DNA of 64,000 bases from Pedobacter sp. Leaf216 (GTDB lineage: Bacteria > Bacteroidota > Bacteroidia > Sphingobacteriales > Sphingobacteriaceae), in assembly GCF_001421515.1 (NCBI RefSeq), contig NZ_LMKM01000023.1, positions 409,209 to 473,208 of the forward strand. The letters run 5' to 3'. A model generated the notes under the pieces. It was not told where the DNA came from. It did no database searches and was given only the letters and a program-made list of their open reading frames with translations. A program made the position numbers and the translations under genes. Positions 28,722-36,012 of this stretch are shown here, piece by piece (positions within the stretch are counted from its first letter, which is position 1; the number at the start of each line of letters is the position of its first letter).

Positions 28722-29990
28722 ATGGATATTTTTAAATTTGGTGGTGCCTCGGTAAAAGATGCAGATGGTGTAAAAAATCTGGCAAATATAGTCCGCGATT
28801 ACAAAAAAGGAAATTTACTGATTGTAATTTCGGCGATGGGCAAAATCACTGATCAATTAGAGAAACTTACCCATGCTTTTTTAGCGCAAAATGATGAGGC
28901 ACACGCCATTTTTGAGGAGATTAAACATTTCCATTTCAACATTATAGATCAACTTTTTCAAGGTAAACACCATCCTGTTTATGATGATGTGGCCAATACA
29001 TTTGTAGAAATTGATTGGTTGATTGAAGATGAGCCGGATAACAATCCTGATTATATTTATGATCAGATTGTTTCTATCGGAGAAGTGGTTTCTACCAAAA
29101 TTGTAGCCGCTTGGCTAAATGAAACTGGTAATAAGGCTTTATGGGCTGATGCCCGCAACTATATCCAAACCGATAATACCTACCGCGAAGGAAAAGTAGA
29201 CTGGCCTAAAACCAATCAGATTATTCAAAAAGATTTATTGCCACTTTTGAGTGATAATATTATTGTAACACAGGGTTTTATTGGTGGCACCAGTGAAAAT
29301 TACACCACAACCTTGGGTAGAGAAGGCTCAGATTATTCTGCCGCTATATTCGCTTCTTGCTTAAATGCCGCCGCCTTAACCATTTGGAAAGATGTACCCG
29401 GCGTATTAAATGCAGATCCAAAATGGTTTGATGAAACCGAAAAAATTGCGCAGTTATCCTACCACGATGCAATTGAGCTTACTTATTACGGCGCAACGGT
29501 AATACATCCAAAAACAATAAAACCACTTCAAAACAAAGGCATACCGCTATATGTAAGGTCATTTATCCAGCCAGAAGGATCAGGAACAGCAATTACAAAA
29601 GATAATAATCCATTGCCTATCCCCTCTTTTATTTTTAAAGTAAACCAGGCATTGATTTCGATTTTCCCGAAAGATTATTCCTTTATTATAGAAGAAAACC
29701 TGAGCAATATTTTTGAACTTTTTCATAAACATAAGATCAAAATCAATACTATGCTCAACTCTGCCATCAGTTTCTCAGTAAGTGTTGATGATCATCCTAA
29801 ACAGATTGAAAAATTGATTAACGACCTTTCTGATGAGTTTACAGTAAAATACAATAAAGGGCTTGAATTGGTAACCATCCGCTATTATAACCAACAAACC
29901 ATCGATCGTGTAACGGTTGAAAAAGATATTTTACTCGAAGTGAAAAGCCGCCATACCTGCCAAATGGTGATGAAGAATAAAACCGCTTAG
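28722..29990 (+). CDS. Aspartate kinase
   Basis: The start at 28722, 1 bp after the acetyltransferase stop, gives 422 residues (MDIFKFGGASVKDADGV). It phosphorylates aspartate at the first step of the Lys/Thr/Met pathway. The KFGGASV nucleotide motif is at 4-10, with VISAMGK, TLGREGSDYSAA and WKDVPGVLNADP further on. The regulatory C-terminal region (about 300-420) holds ACT-like strands (FKVNQALISIFPKDYSF). The closest paralogue name (lysC or thrA type) cannot be decided. Third gene of the compact operon. Confidence 0.93.
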   Translation: MDIFKFGGASVKDADGVKNLANIVRDYKKGNLLIVISAMGKITDQLEKLTHAFLAQNDEAHAIFEEIKHFHFNIIDQLFQGKHHPVYDDVANTFVEIDWLIEDEPDNNPDYIYDQIVSIGEVVSTKIVAAWLNETGNKALWADARNYIQTDNTYREGKVDWPKTNQIIQKDLLPLLSDNIIVTQGFIGGTSENYTTTLGREGSDYSAAIFASCLNAAALTIWKDVPGVLNADPKWFDETEKIAQLSYHDAIELTYYGATVIHPKTIKPLQNKGIPLYVRSFIQPEGSGTAITKDNNPLPIPSFIFKVNQALISIFPKDYSFIIEENLSNIFELFHKHKIKINTMLNSAISFSVSVDDHPKQIEKLINDLSDEFTVKYNKGLELVTIRYYNQQTIDRVTVEKDILLEVKSRHTCQMVMKNKTA

Positions 29991-30020
29991 CACCTGTTCA
30001 TTGAGAACATTAAATGTATT

Positions 30021-30109
30021 CGTCTTTTGGACCGCAATGGAGAAACCTATCTAAATTAGATTTCTCCACATTATTGCACCCGATAGCTATCGGGCCCGGT
30101 CGAAATGAC
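30021..30109. repeat. Diverged type A repeat carrying the GATAGCTATC palindrome
   Basis: CGTC...TGGAGAAA pairs with TTTCTCCA...GGTCGAAATGAC, the type A layout, but the right arm is interrupted by the 16-bp perfect palindrome CCCGATAGCTATCGGG (30079-30094). The same palindrome occurs in the array at 51243-52155. Confidence 0.7.
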
Positions 30110-30135
30110 AATCTCCTTTGAAATGATATTTAGAT

Positions 30136-31323
30136 ATGAACAATAAACTTTTAGCCAAAACAGTACAAGATTATATCAACGCAAATTTAAATGCAGATGT
30201 AAATCAGATTGCTTTAGCTAAAAGTATATTTGAGGGCATTACTCCTGGAGAATTGGCAACGCAAATCGCTGCCAAAAAAAAATCAGAAAAGAAATTACCA
30301 ACCTGGTTCAATACCGAAAATATCTATTATCCCCCACTACTCTCTATAGAGCAAACTTCTTCTGAAGTTACTGCTCAATACAAGTCAAAACTGGTTAAGG
30401 GAGATACCCTCATCGATATTACAGGTGGATTTGGAGTGGATGCCTACTACTTTTCAAAAAAGCTGAAAGCCGTCACCCATTGCGAAATTAACTCCGAATT
30501 ATCAGAAATCGCAAAGCACAATGCAAAGTTATTAAAGGTTTCCAACCTTGAATTTAAAGCTGAAGATGGCATTGCTTATTTATTAAACAATGATATACAT
30601 TTCGATACCATTTATGTAGATCCGGCACGCAGAGCTGAAAAAGGCAAAGTTTTTATGCTGAAAGATTGTACGCCCGATATTGTAATCAACTTAAACTCAC
30701 TGCTTGAGAAATCAGATAGGATTATCGTAAAAACAGCTCCTTTACTTGATATTTCAGCAGGATTACAAGAACTCAACTATGTTAGCGAAATCCATATTGT
30801 GAGTGTAAAAAATGAGTGTAAAGAGCTTTTATGGATCATTGATAAAGGTTTTAATGGGGATACAAAAATTGTTGCGGTTACTTTAAATGCTGATCTCGAG
30901 AAAACTTTCTCTTTTAACTTTCCTGCAACACCGGGAGCGGTGGCCTTTATTGATAATTTGGCCATTGGCGATTATTTATACGAACCAGACGCAGCATTGT
31001 TAAAATCTGGAGCTTTTAATTTAATCCGGACAACATATCATCTTAAAAAACTACATCCCCAAACGCAACTTTTTACTTCTACGGAAATAAATGTTGATTT
31101 TCCTGGCAGGATTTTTAAAATAGAAGCCATACTAACCACAGGAACGCTGAAAAAACAAGAAAATTTAAAAGGCAATGTAATTGTTAGAAATTACCCTGCA
31201 AAGCCAGAAGATCTGGTAAAAAAGTACAAAATTAAAGCGGATCAAAATCAATTTTTAATTTTTACCAAACTCGGCAACGGAGAAAATACCATAATTAAAG
31301 CGTCAATCATTCAATATTATTAA
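30136..31323 (+). CDS. PG_1098/THUMP-like class I methyltransferase
   Basis: A 395-residue protein with a small helical N-terminal domain (about 1-80), a Rossmann methyltransferase core (LIDITGGFGVDAYYFSK as SAM motif I near 95-110, then FDTIYVDPARR with the motif IV DPAR variant near 160) and a C-terminal THUMP-like plus ferredoxin-like part. This arrangement is the PG_1098 family of Bacteroidetes. RNA methylation is the likely activity because of the THUMP-like domain, but the target is unknown. It is separated from the upstream operon by a repeat. Confidence 0.85.
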   Translation: MNNKLLAKTVQDYINANLNADVNQIALAKSIFEGITPGELATQIAAKKKSEKKLPTWFNTENIYYPPLLSIEQTSSEVTAQYKSKLVKGDTLIDITGGFGVDAYYFSKKLKAVTHCEINSELSEIAKHNAKLLKVSNLEFKAEDGIAYLLNNDIHFDTIYVDPARRAEKGKVFMLKDCTPDIVINLNSLLEKSDRIIVKTAPLLDISAGLQELNYVSEIHIVSVKNECKELLWIIDKGFNGDTKIVAVTLNADLEKTFSFNFPATPGAVAFIDNLAIGDYLYEPDAALLKSGAFNLIRTTYHLKKLHPQTQLFTSTEINVDFPGRIFKIEAILTTGTLKKQENLKGNVIVRNYPAKPEDLVKKYKIKADQNQFLIFTKLGNGENTIIKASIIQYY

Positions 31324-31470
31324 TGTAGTCTTAATTCCGAGCAAGTGCTACGCAGTTGAAAACCACAGGCCCAGCGAAGCTAAACCTATTTAGAATAGAT
31401 TGCTTCAGTATGATGAGACTCTGGCGGAAATGACCATTTTTAGTGCTTAAATGACATACCACTTAATACA

Positions 31471-31499
31471 AAAAGCCTCCTGAGTAGGAGGCTTTTTGT
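31471..31499. terminator. Terminator between convergent genes
   Basis: AAAAGCCTCC (31471-31480) pairs with GGAGGCTTTT (31487-31496) around TGAGTA and ends in Ts on both strands. It separates the methyltransferase gene and cspA. Confidence 0.88.
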
Positions 31500-31530
31500 T
31501 GGTACAAAGAATTAATTAATATATTATTGC

Positions 31531-31728
31531 TTAAACTTTTTTTACGTTTACCGCCTGTAAACCTTTTCTGCCTTCAGCTACTTCAAATTCTACTGAGTCG
31601 TTTTCTTTTAAGCTTTCTATTCCACCTAAAACATCTTTAAAATGTACAAATAAGTCTTTATTGTCTTCTTGTACAATAAATCCAAAGCCTTTTTGAGTGT
31701 TAAAACACTTAACTTTTCCGGTTGCCAT
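31531..31728 (-). CDS. Cold-shock domain protein (CspA type)
   Basis: A 65-residue single OB-fold protein with RNP1 KGFGFI and RNP2 DLFVHF, starting MATGKVKCFNTQ. It binds single-stranded RNA and DNA and prevents secondary structure, usually as an RNA chaperone. A good -7 promoter box lies about 125 bp upstream, implying a leader of roughly 118 bases, as is common for cold-inducible csp genes. The leader could regulate translation with temperature; this is inference. Confidence 0.95.
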   Translation of the reverse strand: MATGKVKCFNTQKGFGFIVQEDNKDLFVHFKDVLGGIESLKENDSVEFEVAEGRKGLQAVNVKKV

Positions 31729-31852
31729 AAAAAAATAAAAAATTGTATAAAATAAATAAACCTTTTACGCTTTGATCAGCATTTCAGTCAACCGATTGAA
31801 TAAAAATTGAATAAACCAACCAGTTTTAGCGTTAATATTGACACAAAACTAC

Positions 31853-31882
31853 CAAATATAATAATTTACACATGGTATACAA
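31853..31882 (-). promoter_or_regulatory. Probable promoter of the cold-shock gene
   Basis: On the - strand a perfect TATATTTG box (31860 down to 31853) has a TTG near 31882 at about 20 bases upstream. It would start the cspA-type transcript near 31846. Confidence 0.45.
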
Positions 31883-31938
31883 CCCGATTTTGGCCATTTA
31901 ACAATAATGTTGCGTTTAAAAAGGGCATTCTCTTCTAA

Positions 31939-32574
31939 TTATTTATTCGGTTGTGGTGTAGTACGTAAATAGGGTTTAACAACCTTGTGTCCTTTAGGAA
32001 ATTTAGCCGGAATATCTTCTGTTTTAATGCTGTTCACCACAATTACGTCTTCCCCGTCTTTCCAATCGGCTGGTGTTGCCACACTGTAATTTGCAGTAAG
32101 CTGTAAGGAATCAATCACACGTAAGACTTCATTAAAATTTCTTCCGGTTGATGCAGGATAGGTGATCGTTAATTTTACTTTTTTATCAGGGCTAATTACA
32201 AATAACGACCTTACAGTTAATGTTTCTGAGGCATTCGGGTGGATCATATCATAAAGATTAGCCACAGTTTTATCAGGATCGGCAATAATCGGAAATTCAA
32301 CCGAAGTATTTTGAGTTTCGTTAATATCATTAATCCAGCCCTTATGCGATTCTGCTGTATCAACACTTAATGCTAAAACCTTAACATTTCTTTTCTCAAA
32401 CTCATCTTTCAATGCCGCAGTTCTACCCAATTCTGTTGTACAAACAGGGGTATAATCAGCAGGATGAGAAAATAATACTCCCCAGCTATCGCCTAAATAA
32501 TCGTAAAAATCTATTTCTCCAATAGAGGTATTGGCCTGGAAATTTGGTGCGGTATCGCCTAATCTTATACTCAT
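31939..32574 (-). CDS. 1-Cys peroxiredoxin (Prx6 type)
   Basis: This 211-residue thioredoxin-fold peroxidase reduces hydrogen and alkyl peroxides. The peroxidatic Cys is C45 in HPADYTPVCTTELGR, with T42 and R125-region contacts in the expected places, and it is the only cysteine in the protein, so it is a 1-Cys enzyme needing an external reductant. The C-terminal extension (about 165-211) is typical of the Prx6 branch. It is cytosolic with no signal peptide. Confidence 0.95.
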   Translation of the reverse strand: MSIRLGDTAPNFQANTSIGEIDFYDYLGDSWGVLFSHPADYTPVCTTELGRTAALKDEFEKRNVKVLALSVDTAESHKGWINDINETQNTSVEFPIIADPDKTVANLYDMIHPNASETLTVRSLFVISPDKKVKLTITYPASTGRNFNEVLRVIDSLQLTANYSVATPADWKDGEDVIVVNSIKTEDIPAKFPKGHKVVKPYLRTTPQPNK

Positions 32575-32672
32575 GATAGTCTATATTTTATATTGATTAA
32601 AACAAATTTAAACAATAGTATACTAAATACATAGACATAATATTATTTTAGGACATCTAAATTATAAATGCA

Positions 32673-32706
32673 ACAAAAAACCCTGAAGATAATAATCCAC
32701 AGGGTT
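32673..32706 (-). terminator. Terminator of the sigma-protease operon
   Basis: On the - strand AACCCTG (32706-32700) and CAGGGTT (32685-32679) form the stem, followed directly by a T tract (32678-32674). It lies 29 bp past the protease stop. Confidence 0.75.
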
Positions 32707-32734
32707 CAAGAATATTAATTTATTTGGGGTATAA

Positions 32735-33832
32735 TTAATTATAAGCTTTGATCATGAATACATAATCTTGTAATTTCTCAATCTGTTTCGTTCGCTTTAA
32801 GCCAGACAGGGCACTTTTTTTATTCGCTGAGAGTTTGTTCTTACCTAAGGAATCTTGAGGAATAGCCCTCATCGCCTCTAAAATATATCTAGACTTAACA
32901 GCAAATGCTGCACCTTCAGTTTGATCAGGTTTACTACTGATAATTCCAACCAAATTACCGTTATTATCTAAAACCGGTCCTCCGCTATTTCCTGGATTTA
33001 CAGCAATGGCCACCTGGTATTGCGTGGTATCGCCTACAAATCCATTTTTAGAACTAACATAACCTTCGCCTAAAACTGCATCATCTTTCGGATAACCTAA
33101 AGTATAAACCATTTCACCAATACTACTGGTACTTTTTTTAATGGTATAAGGTAATGAAGAAAGATTATCGAAATTTTTATCACTGATTTTAAGAATTGCA
33201 ATATCGTTCTGAGGATCGGTATAAACAGATTTAACTTTAAACGACTCACCCCTGTTGTTTTGCACATAAAGTGAATCTGCACCGTTAATTACATGCAAAT
33301 TGGTTAAGATATAACCATTTGTAGAAATGGCAAACCCGGTACCGCCTACACTATTCTGAACAGCGGGCTTTCCGACGGCCGCAGAGGTGCTGTTTATTTT
33401 CCTGATTAAACTATTCTGTGTTTTTATGGCTTTATTAACCTGACTACTTAACAACACCAATTGCTCTTTTTGCCTTGTGTTATGCTGTATCGAATATACT
33501 GAAACCAATGACAACACCAGAAAAGAAGCAGCAACCGCTATGGCAGATTTATGTTTACGCCATAATTGAACCACACGTGATGGATGCGGCCTTAATGTTG
33601 TGGCTAAATGTGCTACATCAATTTCTGAATGAATTTGATTAAGCTGATCTTTCAACCGCAATTGCCCGGCAAACGCTCCCATAGATTCTAAAAAGAACTT
33701 ATGCGAAACCACCTTATGATCTACTGTGGCATCATTGCGACGTAACTGTTCAAAAGCTTCAGTTTCCTGTGCGTTAAGTTTACCTAAAAGATAATCTTCA
33801 ATAATTGCATCTAACTCCAAATCGTTTCTCAT
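32735..33832 (-). CDS. Anti-sigma-like tail + membrane helix + periplasmic trypsin-like protease
   Basis: The start at 33832, 8 bp after the sigma gene, gives 365 residues. Residues 1-90 (LDAIIEDYLLGKLNAQETEAFEQL) look like the cytoplasmic part of FecR/RsiW-type anti-sigma factors, 97-115 is one membrane helix, 120-150 a coiled linker, and 160-325 a trypsin-like S1C domain with triad H180 (ILTNLHVINGAD), D210 (DPQNDIAILKI) and S283 (NPGNSGGPVLD). No PDZ domain follows. Known systems keep anti-sigma factor and DegS-type protease on separate proteins; here they are one chain. It may hold the ECF sigma factor and sense envelope stress through its own protease. This is inference from context and layout. 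Confidence 0.85.
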   Translation of the reverse strand: MRNDLELDAIIEDYLLGKLNAQETEAFEQLRRNDATVDHKVVSHKFFLESMGAFAGQLRLKDQLNQIHSEIDVAHLATTLRPHPSRVVQLWRKHKSAIAVAASFLVLSLVSVYSIQHNTRQKEQLVLLSSQVNKAIKTQNSLIRKINSTSAAVGKPAVQNSVGGTGFAISTNGYILTNLHVINGADSLYVQNNRGESFKVKSVYTDPQNDIAILKISDKNFDNLSSLPYTIKKSTSSIGEMVYTLGYPKDDAVLGEGYVSSKNGFVGDTTQYQVAIAVNPGNSGGPVLDNNGNLVGIISSKPDQTEGAAFAVKSRYILEAMRAIPQDSLGKNKLSANKKSALSGLKRTKQIEKLQDYVFMIKAYN

Positions 33833-33840
33833 TTCAATTA

Positions 33841-34407
33841 TTATGGTTGAAAAAATATTTTCTTTAACCGTTGCAGGCACTTGTATTTCTGTGTTTTTGC
33901 GTTATCAGTATTGGTATAGCCAAACTTTTCGCAGATATCCTGCATGGATAAATTGTGAATATAAAAATCCTGAATAATGGTTTTACAGGGTTCGCCCAAA
34001 TGATCGAGTGCAGACTGCATTTTAACAAATTGCAGGTCTTTCTCTTCATGCTGTTCTACATCTTCTTCAACAGCAAATACATCTTCATAATCGGTAATAT
34101 TGCCTGCCTTTTTACTATTTAAGCTTAATTTCTTTAGCCAAATACGCCGACAAACCGAATAAATATATGTTTTCAGTTTGCTGCTGAGCTCAAAATTGCC
34201 TTCCTTAATTTTGTTATATAAAATAATAATAGCTTCTTGATAAACGTCTTTTGCATCATCTTCATCCCCGTTATTGTTGAGGATGAATTGCAAAATCATC
34301 GCATAATAAGCCTTGTATAACTTGTTAAGTGCATCTTCGGAGTTATTTAGAATACCTAAAATAACCTCTCTATCTGTTGGAACTGAACTCTTTAAACTGT
34401 TATTCAC
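33841..34407 (-). CDS. ECF-type RNA polymerase sigma factor
   Basis: A 188-residue sigma-70 family protein with only regions 2 and 4. Region 2 (about 20-90) has LYKAYYAMILQFILNN and AKDVYQEAIIILYNKI; region 4 (about 125-188) has LGEPCKTIIQDFYIHNLSMQDICEKFGY and the recognition helix TQKYKCLQRLKKIF. It lies first in an operon with the anti-sigma-like protease. Its own upstream region carries the same two-part motif found before three neighbouring lipoprotein genes, which suggests it transcribes itself and them. Confidence 0.93.
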   Translation of the reverse strand: MNNSLKSSVPTDREVILGILNNSEDALNKLYKAYYAMILQFILNNNGDEDDAKDVYQEAIIILYNKIKEGNFELSSKLKTYIYSVCRRIWLKKLSLNSKKAGNITDYEDVFAVEEDVEQHEEKDLQFVKMQSALDHLGEPCKTIIQDFYIHNLSMQDICEKFGYTNTDNAKTQKYKCLQRLKKIFFQP

Positions 34408-34478
34408 TAGTTAATACATTTTTCGATAAATAGTAACCCAATATTAGACAAAAAAATATTTATAGCTACTATAATTGC

Positions 34479-34508
34479 TTAATACAAACTTAACCCATAC
34501 GGTAACCC
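34479..34508 (-). promoter_or_regulatory. Candidate ECF autopromoter upstream of the sigma gene
   Basis: Read on the - strand: GGGTTACC (34508-34501), 15 bases, then GTATTAA (34485-34479). The same elements with a 14-base spacer precede three divergent lipoprotein genes. The leader to the sigma ATG would be about 65-70 bases. Two partial GGGTTA copies also lie at 34496-34491 and 34439-34434. Confidence 0.7.
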
Positions 34509-34551
34509 AAAGCAGTGGGAAAAAAATATTTTAACTTTTTTAAAAATTATC

Positions 34552-34580
34552 GGGTTACCTTTATACCTTTGCGGCATTAA
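34552..34580 (+). promoter_or_regulatory. Candidate ECF promoter of lipoprotein 1
   Basis: GGGTTACC (34552-34559), 14 bases, then GCATTAA (34574-34580), 33 bases before the ATG. It matches the elements before lipoproteins 2 and 3 and the sigma gene. Confidence 0.72.
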
Positions 34581-34612
34581 TAAGAAATTAATTACTTAAA
34601 AAAATTCAAAAA

Positions 34613-34834
34613 ATGAAAAATGCATTCAAATTAGGCTTTTTAGCTTTAGCTTTATCTTTATCAGTTGTTGCTTGTAACTCAGAAAAAAAAGCTGAAGGTG
34701 CTGATACTACTTTAACTGATTCTTCTACTATCGTTACTGATACTACTGCAAAAGATACTACAGTTAAAGATTCTACAGTGAAAGATACTACTGTAAAAGC
34801 TACTACAACTACTACAGAAGAAGTTAAACACTAG
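34613..34834 (+). CDS. Thr/Asp/Lys-repeat mini-lipoprotein, paralogue 1
   Basis: A 73-residue protein with a lipoprotein signal (MKNAFKLGFLALALSLSVVAC, lipidated C21) followed by an entirely hydrophilic tail built of short TDTTxKDTT / KDSTVKDTT units. No fold or catalytic motif is visible; the tail is probably disordered and may lie along the outer membrane or peptidoglycan. It is the first of four tandem paralogues and has its own promoter and terminator. Very close identity of the first 35 residues with paralogues 2 and 3 shows recent duplication. Function unknown. Confidence 0.85.
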   Translation: MKNAFKLGFLALALSLSVVACNSEKKAEGADTTLTDSSTIVTDTTAKDTTVKDSTVKDTTVKATTTTTEEVKH

Positions 34835-34850
34835 TTTAATTTTACTCATA

Positions 34851-34886
34851 AAAAAACGGCTTGAAGATGCCTTCAAGCCGTTTTTT
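34851..34886 (+). terminator. Terminator of lipoprotein 1
   Basis: CGGCTTGAAG (34857-34866) pairs with CTTCAAGCCG (34871-34880) around ATGC, flanked by A6 and T6. Confidence 0.93.
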
Positions 34887-34915
34887 ATTTTTATTTCATT
34901 TTTTTTTATTTTTTT

Positions 34916-34944
34916 GGGTTACCTTTTTAAATAACCCGTATTAA
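34916..34944 (+). promoter_or_regulatory. Candidate ECF promoter of lipoprotein 2
   Basis: GGGTTACC (34916-34923), 14 bases, then GTATTAA (34938-34944), 36 bases before the ATG. Confidence 0.72.
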
Positions 34945-34980
34945 GAGATAAATTAATTAATTACTTAAAAATACTCAAAA

Positions 34981-35199
34981 ATGAAAAATGCATTCAAATT
35001 AGGCTTTTTAGCTTTAGCTTTATCTTTATCAGTTGTTGCTTGTAACTCAGAAAAAAAAGCAGAAGGTGCTGATACTACTTTAACTGATTCTTCAGCTATC
35101 GTAACTGACACTACAGCAAAAGATACAACTGTAAAAGATTCTACAGTAAAAGATACAACTGTAAAAACTACTACAGAAAAAACTGAAGTTAAACACTAG
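34981..35199 (+). CDS. Mini-lipoprotein, paralogue 2
   Basis: A 72-residue copy almost identical to paralogue 1 through the signal peptide and the first Thr/Asp unit (C21 lipidated, then NSEKKAEGADTT). It differs by small changes in the tail, which ends TTEKTEVKH. Its DNA also matches closely, including the leader before the ATG, so the duplicated unit included promoter and terminator positions. Probably exported to the outer membrane by the Lol pathway, judging by the lipobox. Confidence 0.85.
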   Translation: MKNAFKLGFLALALSLSVVACNSEKKAEGADTTLTDSSAIVTDTTAKDTTVKDSTVKDTTVKTTTEKTEVKH

Positions 35200-35215
35200 T
35201 TTACCTTACCCATAT

Positions 35216-35252
35216 AAAAAGCCTCTTGATGTTAAATCAAGAGGCTTTTTTA
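35216..35252 (+). terminator. Terminator of lipoprotein 2
   Basis: AAAAAGCCTCTTGAT (35216-35230) pairs with ATCAAGAGGCTTTTT (35236-35250) around GTTAA. Confidence 0.93.
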
Positions 35253-35267
35253 TTTTTTATACAAAAT

Positions 35268-35296
35268 GGGTTACCTTTTTATCTTTTGAGTATAAA
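35268..35296 (+). promoter_or_regulatory. Candidate ECF promoter of lipoprotein 3
   Basis: GGGTTACC (35268-35275), 14 bases, then GTATAAA (35290-35296), 31 bases before the ATG. Confidence 0.72.
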
Positions 35297-35327
35297 CAGT
35301 ATATTTTAACCTAAAACAAAGATCAAA

Positions 35328-35549
35328 ATGAAAAATGCATTCAAATTAGGCTTTTTAGCCCTAGCTCTATCTTTAACAGTTGCTGCTTGTGGCGGTTCAG
35401 ACAAAAAAGCTGAAGGTGCTGATACTACAGTTACTGATTCATCTACAATTGTTACTGATACTACTAAAGTTGACACGGTTGTTAAAGATTCTACAGTAAA
35501 AGATACTACAATTAAAGCTACAACTGAGAAAACTGAAGTAAAACACTAG
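35328..35549 (+). CDS. Mini-lipoprotein, paralogue 3
   Basis: A 73-residue copy with the same signal (MKNAFKLGFLALALSLTVAAC) but a divergent post-lipid segment, GGSDKKAEGADTTVTDSS, and a tail containing TTKVDTVVKDSTVKDTT. It has its own promoter signature and a perfect-palindrome terminator. The gradual divergence from paralogues 1 to 3 indicates stepwise tandem duplication. Function unknown. Confidence 0.85.
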   Translation: MKNAFKLGFLALALSLTVAACGGSDKKAEGADTTVTDSSTIVTDTTKVDTVVKDSTVKDTTIKATTEKTEVKH

Positions 35550-35569
35550 TTTAATCAACTAATTATAAT

Positions 35570-35605
35570 AAAAAAGGTCGCGATATTAATATCGCGACCT
35601 TTTTT
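35570..35605 (+). terminator. Terminator of lipoprotein 3
   Basis: GGTCGCGATATT (35576-35587) and AATATCGCGACC (35588-35599) form a perfect palindrome between A6 and T6. With no unpaired loop, an internal tetraloop must open. Confidence 0.9.
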
Positions 35606-35689
35606 ATTATACAAAAACGAATTAATTTTTGAGTATTTTGTATAAATTAGTAAATAATTAATTTTAGAACCACAACAAAACACAAAAAC

Positions 35690-35890
35690 ATGAAAAATTT
35701 ATTCAAATTAGGCTTTTTAGCTTTTGCTTTATCATTATCCGTAGCTGCATGTAAATCAGAAAAGAAAGATGGTGCTGCAGATTCTTCTACAGTTGATTCA
35801 ACAGTTGTTGATACTACAGTAAAAGATACTACTATGAAAGATAGCATGGCGAAAGACACTGCTAAAATGGACAGCACTAAAAAAATGTAG
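35690..35890 (+). CDS. Mini-lipoprotein, paralogue 4 (promoter box degraded)
   Basis: A 66-residue copy, the most divergent: signal MKNLFKLGFLAFALSLSVAAC, then KSEKKDGAADSSTVDST and a tail KDTTMKDSMAKDTAKMDSTKKM rich in Met and Lys. The GGGTTACC element is missing upstream; only GTATAAA (35640-35646) remains, 43 bases before the ATG. It is therefore probably controlled differently from paralogues 1-3. No clear terminator follows. Confidence 0.82.
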   Translation: MKNLFKLGFLAFALSLSVAACKSEKKDGAADSSTVDSTVVDTTVKDTTMKDSMAKDTAKMDSTKKM

Positions 35891-35982
35891 TTTTAGCAAC
35901 ACCTATTTTAAAGGCTTTAGATTTATCTGAGGCCTCTTTTATTTTAGCTACATTCTTTAAGGGATAAACCGACCATTTATAG

Positions 35983-35990
35983 TAAATTTG
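35983..35990 (+). promoter_or_regulatory. Probable -7 box of purB
   Basis: A perfect TAAATTTG box 22 bases before the purB ATG. A weak TTTA at 35956-35959 could be the -33 element, but the spacing is long. Confidence 0.4.
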
Positions 35991-36012
35991 CGGCAAAAAT
36001 ATAATCCGCATA

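Noticed and set aside
32735..33880. Start of the protease at 33880
   Set aside because: That frame begins inside the sigma-factor gene; the start at 33832 follows the sigma stop by 8 bp and gives the conserved-looking N-terminus.
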